Source: JANXLS01 sp038227045 (GTDB lineage Bacteria; Planctomycetota; SZUA-567; H5-PLA8). From it: a stretch of DNA of 36,948 nucleotides. Location: assembly GCA_038227045.1 (NCBI GenBank), contig JBBRQD010000053.1:1-36948 (forward strand), read 5' to 3'. Shown here piece after piece: positions 24,315-31,847 of this stretch. The position numbers were made by a program, and so were the translations under genes. Numbering within the stretch: position 1 is the stretch's first letter; each line of letters opens with the position of its first letter. Under the pieces are notes generated by a model. It searched no databases, had not been told where the DNA came from, and saw only the letters and a program-made list of their open reading frames with translations.

Positions 24315-25028
24315 TCATTTCGCGGTCACTGAAATGATGTTTTCAACGGACCGCACCCCGGCCTGCATGCGCGCCAGTTCCCCGCAAAGGGTTTTGTCCA
24401 GAATGGTGGGGACTTCGCCGCGCAGGCAGACGCGGCCGTCCGCGCACGAGACACTGACGCCGTCCATTTCGAAATCTTCGCAGTAGGCCAGTGCGCCGCG
24501 GACCGCGCGCGCCGCGGCTTCGTCGCTGACTTCCTCGAGTGGATCGACACTCAGCGTGTTGACGACGCCGATCACCCCGCGGCAATGGCTCGCGACGTTC
24601 TCAGCGAGGAACCGCTCTTCCGCCGAACGCACGTTGCCGTTCAATGTCGCCACGCCGTCCGAAACGCGGATTACCGCCGTGCCCGACGGCAATTCGGCGT
24701 GAGCGTCGAGCGCCTGGCGGATGTGCTCCGCGATCTTTTTGTCCGCGATGCTCTCCGCCGGATCGACGCGCAGCAGATCCTTCAAGGCTTTGACGCCGCG
24801 CAGGCCCATCGTGAAGCGGTGCAGCAATTCTTTCTGCCGGAACGAGCGCACCGCGCCCTCCAGCGTCACGAATCCGTCGCGCACCTCGACCTCGACATCG
24901 GTTGTTTTATAGACGTCGCGCAGATGCGCCGTGATCGACGCGCGCAATTTTTCGTCCCCGGGCCGAGCGGGCGGGCGGGCGGCAAGACGGGCGCTGGCGG
25001 ACGATGTTTTTGAGTCGCGTCTGGTCAT
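24315..25028 (-). CDS. Triple BON-domain protein
   Basis: A 237-residue protein with three BON domains in tandem, about residues 25-92, 97-165 and 168-236. Each shows the domain pattern of a helix, a charged 'V(E)V(R)DGFVTLxGxV' strand pair and a terminal 'VxNxLxV' strand: EVRDGFVTLEGAVRSF, IRVSDGVATLNGNVRS, VSCADGRVCLRGEVP. BON domains bind phospholipid in OsmY and related periplasmic stress proteins. No signal peptide is visible after the ATG at 25028; the N terminus is polar and Ala/Arg/Pro-rich, so it may be cytosolic or the true start may be missed. There is no ribosome-binding site. It is divergent from the ABC permease, with 251 bases between the two starts. Confidence 0.75.
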   Translation of the reverse strand: MTRRDSKTSSASARLAARPPARPGDEKLRASITAHLRDVYKTTDVEVEVRDGFVTLEGAVRSFRQKELLHRFTMGLRGVKALKDLLRVDPAESIADKKIAEHIRQALDAHAELPSGTAVIRVSDGVATLNGNVRSAEERFLAENVASHCRGVIGVVNTLSVDPLEEVSDEAAARAVRGALAYCEDFEMDGVSVSCADGRVCLRGEVPTILDKTLCGELARMQAGVRSVENIISVTAK

Positions 25029-25279
25029 AGTGACTAAAGGATAGCGAGAGTGCGCGGGCACTCAAGCGAAAGGAGCGGGGCGGGGCGAGCCGCATGTTTC
25101 CGGCATTCGTTTGTTTTGGAGGACGTCCGCGCTTTTCTGCTATTAAACTTTCGTTAATTCAGCAAATTCAATTCATTCCCGCTTTGCTTGATTGGAATCG
25201 CGGGTATAAAGAAAAGTCAATCCTTACACTCGGCTGCAAGTCCAACGAAGCGCGGACTTCGAAGGTTCCATTGCGCAAA

Positions 25280-27061
25280 ATGAAAAAGTTCTTCGGACAT
25301 ATCTGGGGCAACGCCCACGCGGCGCTGAATCTCACGCGCGGCTCGGGCTTCGCCGATCTGCTGCTGCTCGGCGGGATCGCCGGAATTGTATTTGGCCTCT
25401 TCAATTTTTCGAATGAATGGGCAGCGCCTTCATCCGAAAACACACTAATCGACCTTTCGCCCTGGGCGCTTCCGAAATATACGTTCTTCTCGCTAAGCCG
25501 CGGGATCATCGCGTACATCTTTTCGCTGCTATTCACATTGCTGTATGGCTACTGGGCGGCGAAAGACAAGATCGCTCAACGCGTACTGATTCCGCTGCTG
25601 GACATCCTTCAAAGTCTGCCGGTCCTGGCGTTCCTGCCTGTGGTGTCGATCACGCTGATGAACCTGTTCAAGAACAACAAGATCGGCCTCGAGTTGGTTG
25701 TGATCGTCATGATTTTCACCGGACAGGCCTGGAACATGACCTTCAGTTTCTTCCATTCCATCAATTCAATTCCCATTGAAATGCGCGAAGCCGCCGCCGT
25801 CTATCGTTTGAATTGGTGGGAACGCTTCAAGTGGATGGAACTGCCGTACTCGATGATGGGACTCGTCTGGAATTCGATGATGAGCATGGCCGGCGGCTGG
25901 TTCTTCCTGATGGTCTGCGAATCGTTTACGCTCAACGACAAGCCCTACAGTTTGCCAGGCATTGGCGCGTACATGGCCGCAGCCTGCGCTTTGGACGACC
26001 CGCACAAACGCCACACGGCGCAGTTTTGGGCCATTTTGGCGATGGTTCTAATGATTGTGTTGCTCGACCAATTACTGTGGCGGCCAGTCGTCGTCTGGGC
26101 GCAAAAATTTCGCGTAGAGGAAGGCGGCGCGCAGGAGAACGCCACATCCTGGTTCCTCGACTTTCTGCGCCGCTCCAAGATCTTGGCGCTGCTCGAAAAA
26201 ATCTTTTCGCACAATGAAAAGCCCACGCCGCTGACCGCCGCTGACGCGCTTAAGCCCATCGCGCAAGCACTGCCTTCATCCGCTCTTCCCGATATCAACA
26301 AACTCAATATCGTCGGAAAGACTGTTTCGACACTCGTCTTCGTTTTCTTTATGGGCGGTTTGGTTTGGGGTGGCGTGAAATTGTTATTGCTCTTGCTGCA
26401 AGTAGGCGGCAAAGATTGGATGGAGATCGGCGTCGGAGCCTTGGCGACGTTCGCGCGTGTGATGGCGGTCACGGTCGTCGGTACGTTGTGGGCCTTGCCC
26501 GCTGGATTGGCAATCGGTCTGTCGCCAAAACTCTCCCGTATTTTGCAGCCGGTGGTGCAGGTCGCCGCGTCGTTTCCCGCGCCGATGCTTTACGCGGTCG
26601 TCTGGCTGGTGCTGAAGCCCTTGGGACTCAATACCGTCGCAATGGTCTTGATGCTGCTTGGAACGCAGTGGTATATTCTGTTCAACGTGATCGCCGGCGC
26701 CATGGCGATTCCGGCGGACCTTAAAGAGATGTCGCACAGCTTCGGCGTGACGGGGTGGCAGCGCTTCTGGACGCTCTATGCGCCAGCTTGTTTCCCGTAC
26801 CTCGTGACCGGCTGGGTCACCGCGGCAGGCGGCGCGTGGAATGCGAGCATCGTCTCGGAGTATCTGGTTATCGGCAGTGCCACGCCTGAAAAGGCTATTG
26901 GTCTGGGCAGAAAAATCAGCGAAGTGGCCGGAGTGGCCGGCCAGGAGCCGATTCTGGCGGCCAGCGTGGTGGTGATGTCTGCGATGGTGGTGCTGTTCAA
27001 TCGGTTCGTCTGGAAGCGGCTGTACGATCTGGCCGAAACGCGATTCTCGTTAAGTAAATAA
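25280..27061 (+). CDS. ABC transporter permease, two fused NitT/TauT-type domains
   Basis: A 593-residue inner-membrane protein in which two BPD_transp_1 permease domains are joined. Domain 1 (about 20-275) has several helices with the EAA-loop-like REAAAVYRLNWWERFKWMELP; domain 2 (about 345-590) repeats the order with EMSHSFGVTGWQRFWTLYAP. A polar cytosolic linker (about 283-345) lies between. The pattern matches the nitrate/sulfonate/bicarbonate (NitT/TauT) permease family, which normally works as a dimer of separate chains. The ATG at 25280 is the safest start; TTG 25271 with GAAGG 5 bases before it, or ATG 25094, are possible. The ATPase gene follows after 95 bases holding an inverted repeat. 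Confidence 0.85.
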   Translation: MKKFFGHIWGNAHAALNLTRGSGFADLLLLGGIAGIVFGLFNFSNEWAAPSSENTLIDLSPWALPKYTFFSLSRGIIAYIFSLLFTLLYGYWAAKDKIAQRVLIPLLDILQSLPVLAFLPVVSITLMNLFKNNKIGLELVVIVMIFTGQAWNMTFSFFHSINSIPIEMREAAAVYRLNWWERFKWMELPYSMMGLVWNSMMSMAGGWFFLMVCESFTLNDKPYSLPGIGAYMAAACALDDPHKRHTAQFWAILAMVLMIVLLDQLLWRPVVVWAQKFRVEEGGAQENATSWFLDFLRRSKILALLEKIFSHNEKPTPLTAADALKPIAQALPSSALPDINKLNIVGKTVSTLVFVFFMGGLVWGGVKLLLLLLQVGGKDWMEIGVGALATFARVMAVTVVGTLWALPAGLAIGLSPKLSRILQPVVQVAASFPAPMLYAVVWLVLKPLGLNTVAMVLMLLGTQWYILFNVIAGAMAIPADLKEMSHSFGVTGWQRFWTLYAPACFPYLVTGWVTAAGGAWNASIVSEYLVIGSATPEKAIGLGRKISEVAGVAGQEPILAASVVVMSAMVVLFNRFVWKRLYDLAETRFSLSK

Positions 27062-27065
27062 CATC

Positions 27066-27156
27066 GGTTTCAGGTTTCAGGTTTCAAGTTCCAGGTTGAT
27101 CGTTGGACCGCGAACTGAACCTGAAACCTGAAACCTGGAACCTGGAACCTGAAACC
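27066..27156. repeat. CCTGAAACC repeat, copy 2, inverted pair between permease and ATPase genes
   Basis: GGTTTCAGGTTTCAGGTTTC... (27066-27097) and AACCTGAAACCTGAAACC... with CCTGGAACC variants (27118-27156) form a long imperfect hairpin. The right arm ends at the base before the ATPase ATG at 27157, so the repeat supplies the whole ribosome-binding region. Confidence 0.85.
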
Positions 27157-28464
27157 ATGAGTAACGGCGAAGTCCTGTGCGAAGTGCGTGGCGTGTCGCA
27201 CGAATTCACCCAGCCCAACGGCAATCCGTTGCGTGTGCTGGAGAATATCAATTTAACCGTAAAAGAACACGAGATCATTGCTCTGCTGGGACCGTCTGGC
27301 TGCGGCAAATCGACAATTTTGCGCATCCTCGCCGGGCTGATCAAGCCGACCAAGGGCGAAGTCCTCTATCACGGCGATCCGATGCCGGGACAAAATCCGG
27401 GCGCGGCCATCGTGTTCCAAGGCGCGGCACTGTATCCCTGGATGACCGTCACGCAGAACATCGAGATTGTGCTGAAGGCCAAAGGACTGGGGCCGTCCGA
27501 AATCGCCGAACGCGCGCCGAAGACCATCAAACTAGTCGGACTCGCCGGCTTCGAAGAAGCTTACCCGCGCGAGCTCTCGGGAGGCATGAAGCAGCGCGTC
27601 GGCATCGCGCGGGCGCTGAGCGTCAATCCGGAAATTCTCTTTCTCGACGAGCCGTTCAGCCAGATCGACGCGCTGACCGCTGAAAGTTTGCGCGCGGAAG
27701 TGCTCGATTTATGCGGCAGCAAAGACCGCAACCCAAAATCGGTGCTGATGGTCAGCCACGACATCAAGGAAGTGGTCTTCATGGCCGACCGCATCGTCGT
27801 GCTGGGCGCGAATCCGGGCGTGGTGCGAACGATCGTCGAAGTCAAACTGCCGCGTCCGCGCGATTACCGCTCGCCTGAGGTGTTGCGCATCGTCGATCAA
27901 TTGCACGACATCATCACCGGCAGTGAAATGCCCGACGTCCCGGAAACGTCCGCCGCCACGGCCGCCGCTGCCGCGCCGATTGCAATCGAGCCACTTCCGG
28001 ACATCAGCTCCAGCGAAATCGTGGGTTTGCTCGAATACCTCGACGCGCGCGGCGGCAAAGAGGACATGTACAAAATATCCGCCGACACGCACACCGAATT
28101 CGGCCGGCTTTTGTCCGCCGTCAAAGCCGCCGAACTGCTTGAATTCGTCGACACACCCAAACGCCTGGTCGTGCTGGAAGCGGACGGCCAGAAGTACGTG
28201 AAGGCCACGATGGATGAGCGCAAAGCGATCTGGCGCGACCAATTGATGAAGTTGCGGATTTTCAAGGAAATCGTCGAACTCATCCGCCGCCAGCCCAACA
28301 AAGAAGTCCACCGCGATCTCGTGCTGGAGACAATCGTCTTCCGCATGCCCTTCGAGAACTACGAAAAAGTCTTCGACACCCTGGTGCGCTGGGGCCGCTT
28401 TGGCGATCTGCTGGCATACGAAGAAGACAGCGAAACGCTCTGGCTGCAGCAGGAAAAACCCTGA
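27157..28464 (+). CDS. ABC transporter ATPase (NitT/TauT type) with C-terminal extension
   Basis: A 435-residue protein that powers the fused permease. Motifs are intact: Walker A GPSGCGKST (45-53), Q-loop Gln88 in VFQGAALYPW, signature LSGGMKQRV (140-148), Walker B LFLDEPF (161-167) and H-loop His201 in VSHDIKEV. An Ala/Pro-rich linker (about 255-275) joins a C-terminal domain (about 280-432) of the 'AAA-associated' type, PF09821-like, which in NitT/TauT ATPases is thought to be regulatory. The start is fixed by the ATG at 27157, although its upstream sequence is a repeat with no ribosome-binding site. There is no substrate-binding protein gene beside it. The gene converges on the Nudix gene with a gap of 5 bases. 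Confidence 0.9.
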   Translation: MSNGEVLCEVRGVSHEFTQPNGNPLRVLENINLTVKEHEIIALLGPSGCGKSTILRILAGLIKPTKGEVLYHGDPMPGQNPGAAIVFQGAALYPWMTVTQNIEIVLKAKGLGPSEIAERAPKTIKLVGLAGFEEAYPRELSGGMKQRVGIARALSVNPEILFLDEPFSQIDALTAESLRAEVLDLCGSKDRNPKSVLMVSHDIKEVVFMADRIVVLGANPGVVRTIVEVKLPRPRDYRSPEVLRIVDQLHDIITGSEMPDVPETSAATAAAAAPIAIEPLPDISSSEIVGLLEYLDARGGKEDMYKISADTHTEFGRLLSAVKAAELLEFVDTPKRLVVLEADGQKYVKATMDERKAIWRDQLMKLRIFKEIVELIRRQPNKEVHRDLVLETIVFRMPFENYEKVFDTLVRWGRFGDLLAYEEDSETLWLQQEKP

Positions 28465-28469
28465 ATTTT

Positions 28470-28997
28470 TCACAGTTCGCAGTAAAGCACCGCGCTGAGT
28501 GTCTTCGCGTCGCGCACCTTCCCGCTGGCGATTGCTTTCTTCAATTGAGCGGGCGAAAATGGAATCGCTTTTTCGATGTATTCGTCCTCGTCCTGTTCGC
28601 CGGACGCTGCTTTCAAATCCCACGCTTTGAACAGGTGAATCACTTCGTTGCTGTAGCCTGGCGCCAGCAGGATTGCCCCGAGCTTCTTCCATTTCTTCGC
28701 CGCGTATCCGATCTCTTCGATCAATTCGCGTTTGGCGCAGCCGAGCGGCACTTCGCCTTTTTCAAGCGTGCCGGCGGGAATCTCCAGGAGCCAGTCTTTT
28801 GCCGCCGGACGGAATTGGTTGACGAGCAGCACGTTGCCGTCGGCGTCGAATGGAATCACCGCGACGGCGCCAGGATGGTAAATGGTGTGCCGCTGGAATG
28901 TAATTCCGTCGGGCGCAGTCCATTGTTCTTCTTGAACCGTAAATATGCGGCTCTGCAACACGTTTTTGTTCTTCGACAATTTGAATTTTCCAGCCAT
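28470..28997 (-). CDS. Nudix hydrolase (ADP-ribose pyrophosphatase-like)
   Basis: A 175-residue cytosolic enzyme that hydrolyses nucleoside diphosphates linked to other groups, most likely ADP-ribose or a similar sugar nucleotide. The Nudix box is intact from Gly76 to Gly97: G76, E82, then RELIEEIG with Arg90, Glu91, Glu94, Glu95 and Gly97. The motif QFRPAAKDWLLEIPAG just upstream and LAPGYSNEVIHLFKA after it fit the ADP-ribose pyrophosphatase subgroup, although the exact substrate is not fixed by sequence. The ATG at 28997 is preceded by AAGGAG with 7-base spacing. The EamA gene lies 48 bases upstream in the same direction, so they may share a transcript. Confidence 0.9.
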   Translation of the reverse strand: MAGKFKLSKNKNVLQSRIFTVQEEQWTAPDGITFQRHTIYHPGAVAVIPFDADGNVLLVNQFRPAAKDWLLEIPAGTLEKGEVPLGCAKRELIEEIGYAAKKWKKLGAILLAPGYSNEVIHLFKAWDLKAASGEQDEDEYIEKAIPFSPAQLKKAIASGKVRDAKTLSAVLYCEL

Positions 28998-29045
28998 CGC
29001 GATGCTCCTTAAAATTTTTGAAAAACGGATTCTATTTGACGCGCG

Positions 29046-29954
29046 TCAATTCGGAACTGCACTCTTTTCCGGCACCTTTGAAATTCTTAGATTCACAATC
29101 CAAAGCCCCAGCACAATCATCGCCGCTCCAACATACAGCCGCCACGTCGGCGCTTCATGGCGAAAGACGATTCCGAGCAACATGCCAACAAATGGATACA
29201 GGTACGCGCTGGTCGAGACGCGTGACGGTCCCCACTGCTCGATCAGATCGAAATAGGCCACGTATGCCCAGCTCAAGCCCAGAAATCCCAGCCAGCTCAG
29301 CGCGATCCACGTCAGGGGCAGCACGGGCCATTTGACCGGATGTTCCGTGATCAGCAGCGCCGGCAGCATGATGATAAACGCGATCAACAGCGTCATCGTC
29401 GCGGTGATGATCGGCCTCTGGCCGCGCAGGAATTTCTTCGCGTAACAGTTCGCCGCCGCATAGCAGAACACCGCGCCGAGCATCGCCAGTATACCTGGCA
29501 ACGTCGTAAGCCGCTCGCCCTGTCCGAAGGCCTTGCTCGCCAGCACCAACAGTCCTGCGAAGCCGCAGAGCAATCCGAACGCGCGCCGCAGCGACATGCG
29601 TTCGTCGTGAAATAAAAAGTGCGCGAAGACATTGGTGAACAGCGGCACGGTGCCATTTAGCACGGAAGCCATGCCGGTATCGATGCGCGTCTCCGCCCAC
29701 GAAATAAGGGGAAAAGGCAGCGCCGTGTTGAGAATTCCAGTCGCAATAAAAAGCGCCCACACGCGAGGCTCGCGCGGAAGCGCAACATTCTTCAACCGCA
29801 CCACAAGCAAAAGTCCGCTCAGACCCAGTCCAACGCGCACGGTAGCCAGAGTCATCGGCGTAATTTTTTCGTCCAGCGCAATGCCAATCCACAAAAACGA
29901 CGCACCCCACACCGCGCTAAGCAAGCCGAAGACAATCCAATTTCGGAGATTCAT
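29046..29954 (-). CDS. EamA/DMT-superfamily transporter
   Basis: A 302-residue inner-membrane protein with ten hydrophobic segments in two halves, each an EamA domain. Motifs typical of the family occur in both: FGLLSAVWGASFLWIGIAL near the start, PLISWAETRIDTGMASVLNG at the end of half one, and ALSWLGFLGLSWAYVAYF then STSAYLYPFVGMLLGIVF in half two. Members export amino acids, metabolites or drugs; the substrate here is unknown. The start is the ATG at 29954. There is no strong ribosome-binding site. It lies between the membrane helical-repeat gene, 9 bases upstream on the same strand, and the Nudix gene, so it sits in a three-gene minus-strand group. Confidence 0.85.
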   Translation of the reverse strand: MNLRNWIVFGLLSAVWGASFLWIGIALDEKITPMTLATVRVGLGLSGLLLVVRLKNVALPREPRVWALFIATGILNTALPFPLISWAETRIDTGMASVLNGTVPLFTNVFAHFLFHDERMSLRRAFGLLCGFAGLLVLASKAFGQGERLTTLPGILAMLGAVFCYAAANCYAKKFLRGQRPIITATMTLLIAFIIMLPALLITEHPVKWPVLPLTWIALSWLGFLGLSWAYVAYFDLIEQWGPSRVSTSAYLYPFVGMLLGIVFRHEAPTWRLYVGAAMIVLGLWIVNLRISKVPEKSAVPN

Positions 29955-29963
29955 CTGTGTAGT

Positions 29964-31577
29964 TTAATGTGGCGGGGGAGGATTGACTATGGACGAATCG
30001 TGCGTGCGCAGCCATTCTTCGGCGTCCGCTCGGATTTGCCCAAATTCGTCAGTTTCCTCGCGCGTTTCAGGCAGAATATTTTCGCTTTTGCCGCCAAAGT
30101 CGAAAACGTCCTGGATGCTTGAGCTAGATTTTAGCCCCTGCCTTTCAAAATCGAATGTCGTTAAAAGGCATTTGGCAGCTCCACGACGTTGCGACACGAC
30201 ATCTTCGTTTAATAGTTCGAGAAGCCGTCGCACGCAATTGCCTTTTTGTGCTGGATCCAGACACCACAGCGGGAGACCTCGCTCCAAAGCTTCAAGGCGC
30301 ACAACATTGCTTTCATGCTCGATCAGCATCAGAAACATTTTTGTCGCCAATACATGATTTGCCGAGAGGACAAACGAGATGCAGCGTCGCCGAGCGTGCA
30401 AGTTTGGTACTGCACTTTGGAATAATGAAATGATGCGATCGCCCGGGAGCCATTTAAACAGCGGGATTAGTGCACCATAATTGAAGTTATCGTCGCTGCG
30501 GAGAATCGCATCGAGAATGGGAATCAACGACTCATCGCGGTCGCCGAGGCTCAAGGCATAGAATACGGCACTTCCACCCACATTTTTGCCATTGAGGACT
30601 CGTTGCAGTTCCGCTTTTTTTTGTGCGCTTGTGCCGTATTGAGCTACGCATTCATGAAGCATTTCCACATATTCTGCCCCGGCGGCCGATCGGGGAACAA
30701 AGTTCTCGGCGATTTCTTCCGCGTGTCGCGCTGCCAATTGGGGGCGATGCTTTACCAATCCATCGAGCGCACATCTGCTTATTTCAAGGTCCGTATCGTG
30801 AACTCGTGTTTCCAATTTTGCAAGAGACACCAAATCGTTACTGAGCAAAATTGCCAACGATTTGCGAGAATTTGACGCGTACAGAATACTTTCTGAAATG
30901 TCTCGGATTAGTTTGGGCGATTCTTTCAAGACTGCAATTCTAAAGCTCGATCCATGCTCAAAATCGATTGAGCCATGATCCGACCAAATACGCGCGGATA
31001 CCAAAAACGTCGCCACTGGAATCGATACGAAACCCAATAACAGGGCGTAAACGCTCCAGAGCGCGAGAGCGTTTCGCCAGCGCCGGCGTCGAGACCATAA
31101 AGGAAGGCCATGTCGGACACGGCGACGTTCGACAATTGAGAGGAGAATTTTTATCGCAACCGTGCCGGTAATGCACGCGAATGAAAGAAAGGGGATCAAG
31201 GCGCAACAAAGAATTGCGATTTCAAATATCGAATCCCGGTCGGCAGCACTCGGCAACAGATACCACCCGTAGCACCCGCCAGCCGCCGGTAAAAGCGTAG
31301 CGAAATTAACAAGCAGTATCGGCAAGAGTGAACGCTCGCCCGCGAACAGCGCGCGTATCGCCAAAACAACGGACCAGAGTATCAATACGCCACCCGCGAC
31401 CGCGCCCACGACCACTACAGTTGGACCGTCGCCATTTTTGAATTTATCACCGAACAAAACAGCCGGAACGATCATGGACGCGGACATTGCGAAGGCCACG
31501 CCCATGATGAGCCAGGCGGAGCGGCCAAGGCGATTCACGCGGGGCGGCGATGGGTTTGGAGTCGTGCTATACATCAT
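29964..31577 (-). CDS. Membrane-anchored helical-repeat (HEAT-like) protein
   Basis: A 537-residue protein. The N-terminal 190 residues contain four or five hydrophobic helices (SAWLIMGVAFAMSASMIVPA, VVVVGAVAGGVLILWSVVLA, LLPILLVNFATLLPAAGGCY, FEIAILCCALIPFLSFACI, ALALWSVYALLLGFVSIPVA). The rest is polar, all-helical and repeat-like in the manner of HEAT/ARM alpha-solenoids (LEISRCALDGLVKHRPQLAA, ESNVVRLEALERGLPLW, DVVSQRRGAAKCLLTTF). It has no enzyme motif that I know. GAGG lies 9 bases before the first ATG of a double ATG at 31577, which is chosen over an earlier start at 31598. Codon use is less GC-biased than in gyrB or uvrB, suggesting recent gain. It is 9 bases upstream of the EamA gene. 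Confidence 0.6.
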   Translation of the reverse strand: MMYSTTPNPSPPRVNRLGRSAWLIMGVAFAMSASMIVPAVLFGDKFKNGDGPTVVVVGAVAGGVLILWSVVLAIRALFAGERSLLPILLVNFATLLPAAGGCYGWYLLPSAADRDSIFEIAILCCALIPFLSFACITGTVAIKILLSIVERRRVRHGLPLWSRRRRWRNALALWSVYALLLGFVSIPVATFLVSARIWSDHGSIDFEHGSSFRIAVLKESPKLIRDISESILYASNSRKSLAILLSNDLVSLAKLETRVHDTDLEISRCALDGLVKHRPQLAARHAEEIAENFVPRSAAGAEYVEMLHECVAQYGTSAQKKAELQRVLNGKNVGGSAVFYALSLGDRDESLIPILDAILRSDDNFNYGALIPLFKWLPGDRIISLFQSAVPNLHARRRCISFVLSANHVLATKMFLMLIEHESNVVRLEALERGLPLWCLDPAQKGNCVRRLLELLNEDVVSQRRGAAKCLLTTFDFERQGLKSSSSIQDVFDFGGKSENILPETREETDEFGQIRADAEEWLRTHDSSIVNPPPPH

Positions 31578-31599
31578 TTCAAACCGCCTCGAAACCATC

Positions 31600-31640
31600 T
31601 GCGGTAATCCGCGTTAATTCGCGTTCATCAGCGATTAAGT
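31600..31640. repeat. Solo fragment related to the MITE-like element arms
   Basis: On the minus strand it reads AATCGCTGATGAACGCG, then AATTAACGCGGATTACCGC, resembling the arms of the elements at 21.1 and 24.1 kb. It lies in the 270-base gap before gyrB. There is no paired arm, so it is a single degenerate arm; the rest of the gap up to 31847 holds nothing I can support other than the gyrB leader. Confidence 0.5.
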
Positions 31641-31847
31641 TTGACTCTGAATTCACTAGGAACGTCTGAAAAATCACGCATCGCTAACAGTATCCACGCC
31701 GGCCAATTCCACACAACTTTTATTTCAATATCGCACTGGCGTCCTTACCCAAATAATTTACAATCTTTCATAGATAAAAATGCCGATATTTAGTTCGGTG
31801 AACTCTGTCGTTTATCGCGTCAGAAATCGACTCGTTCGGAGCCATTA

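Noticed and set aside
25094..25279. N-terminal extension of the permease frame to ATG 25094
   Set aside because: The encoded residues are unlike a membrane protein start and the DNA is A/T-richer, like a promoter. ATG 25280 or TTG 25271 gives a typical permease start.
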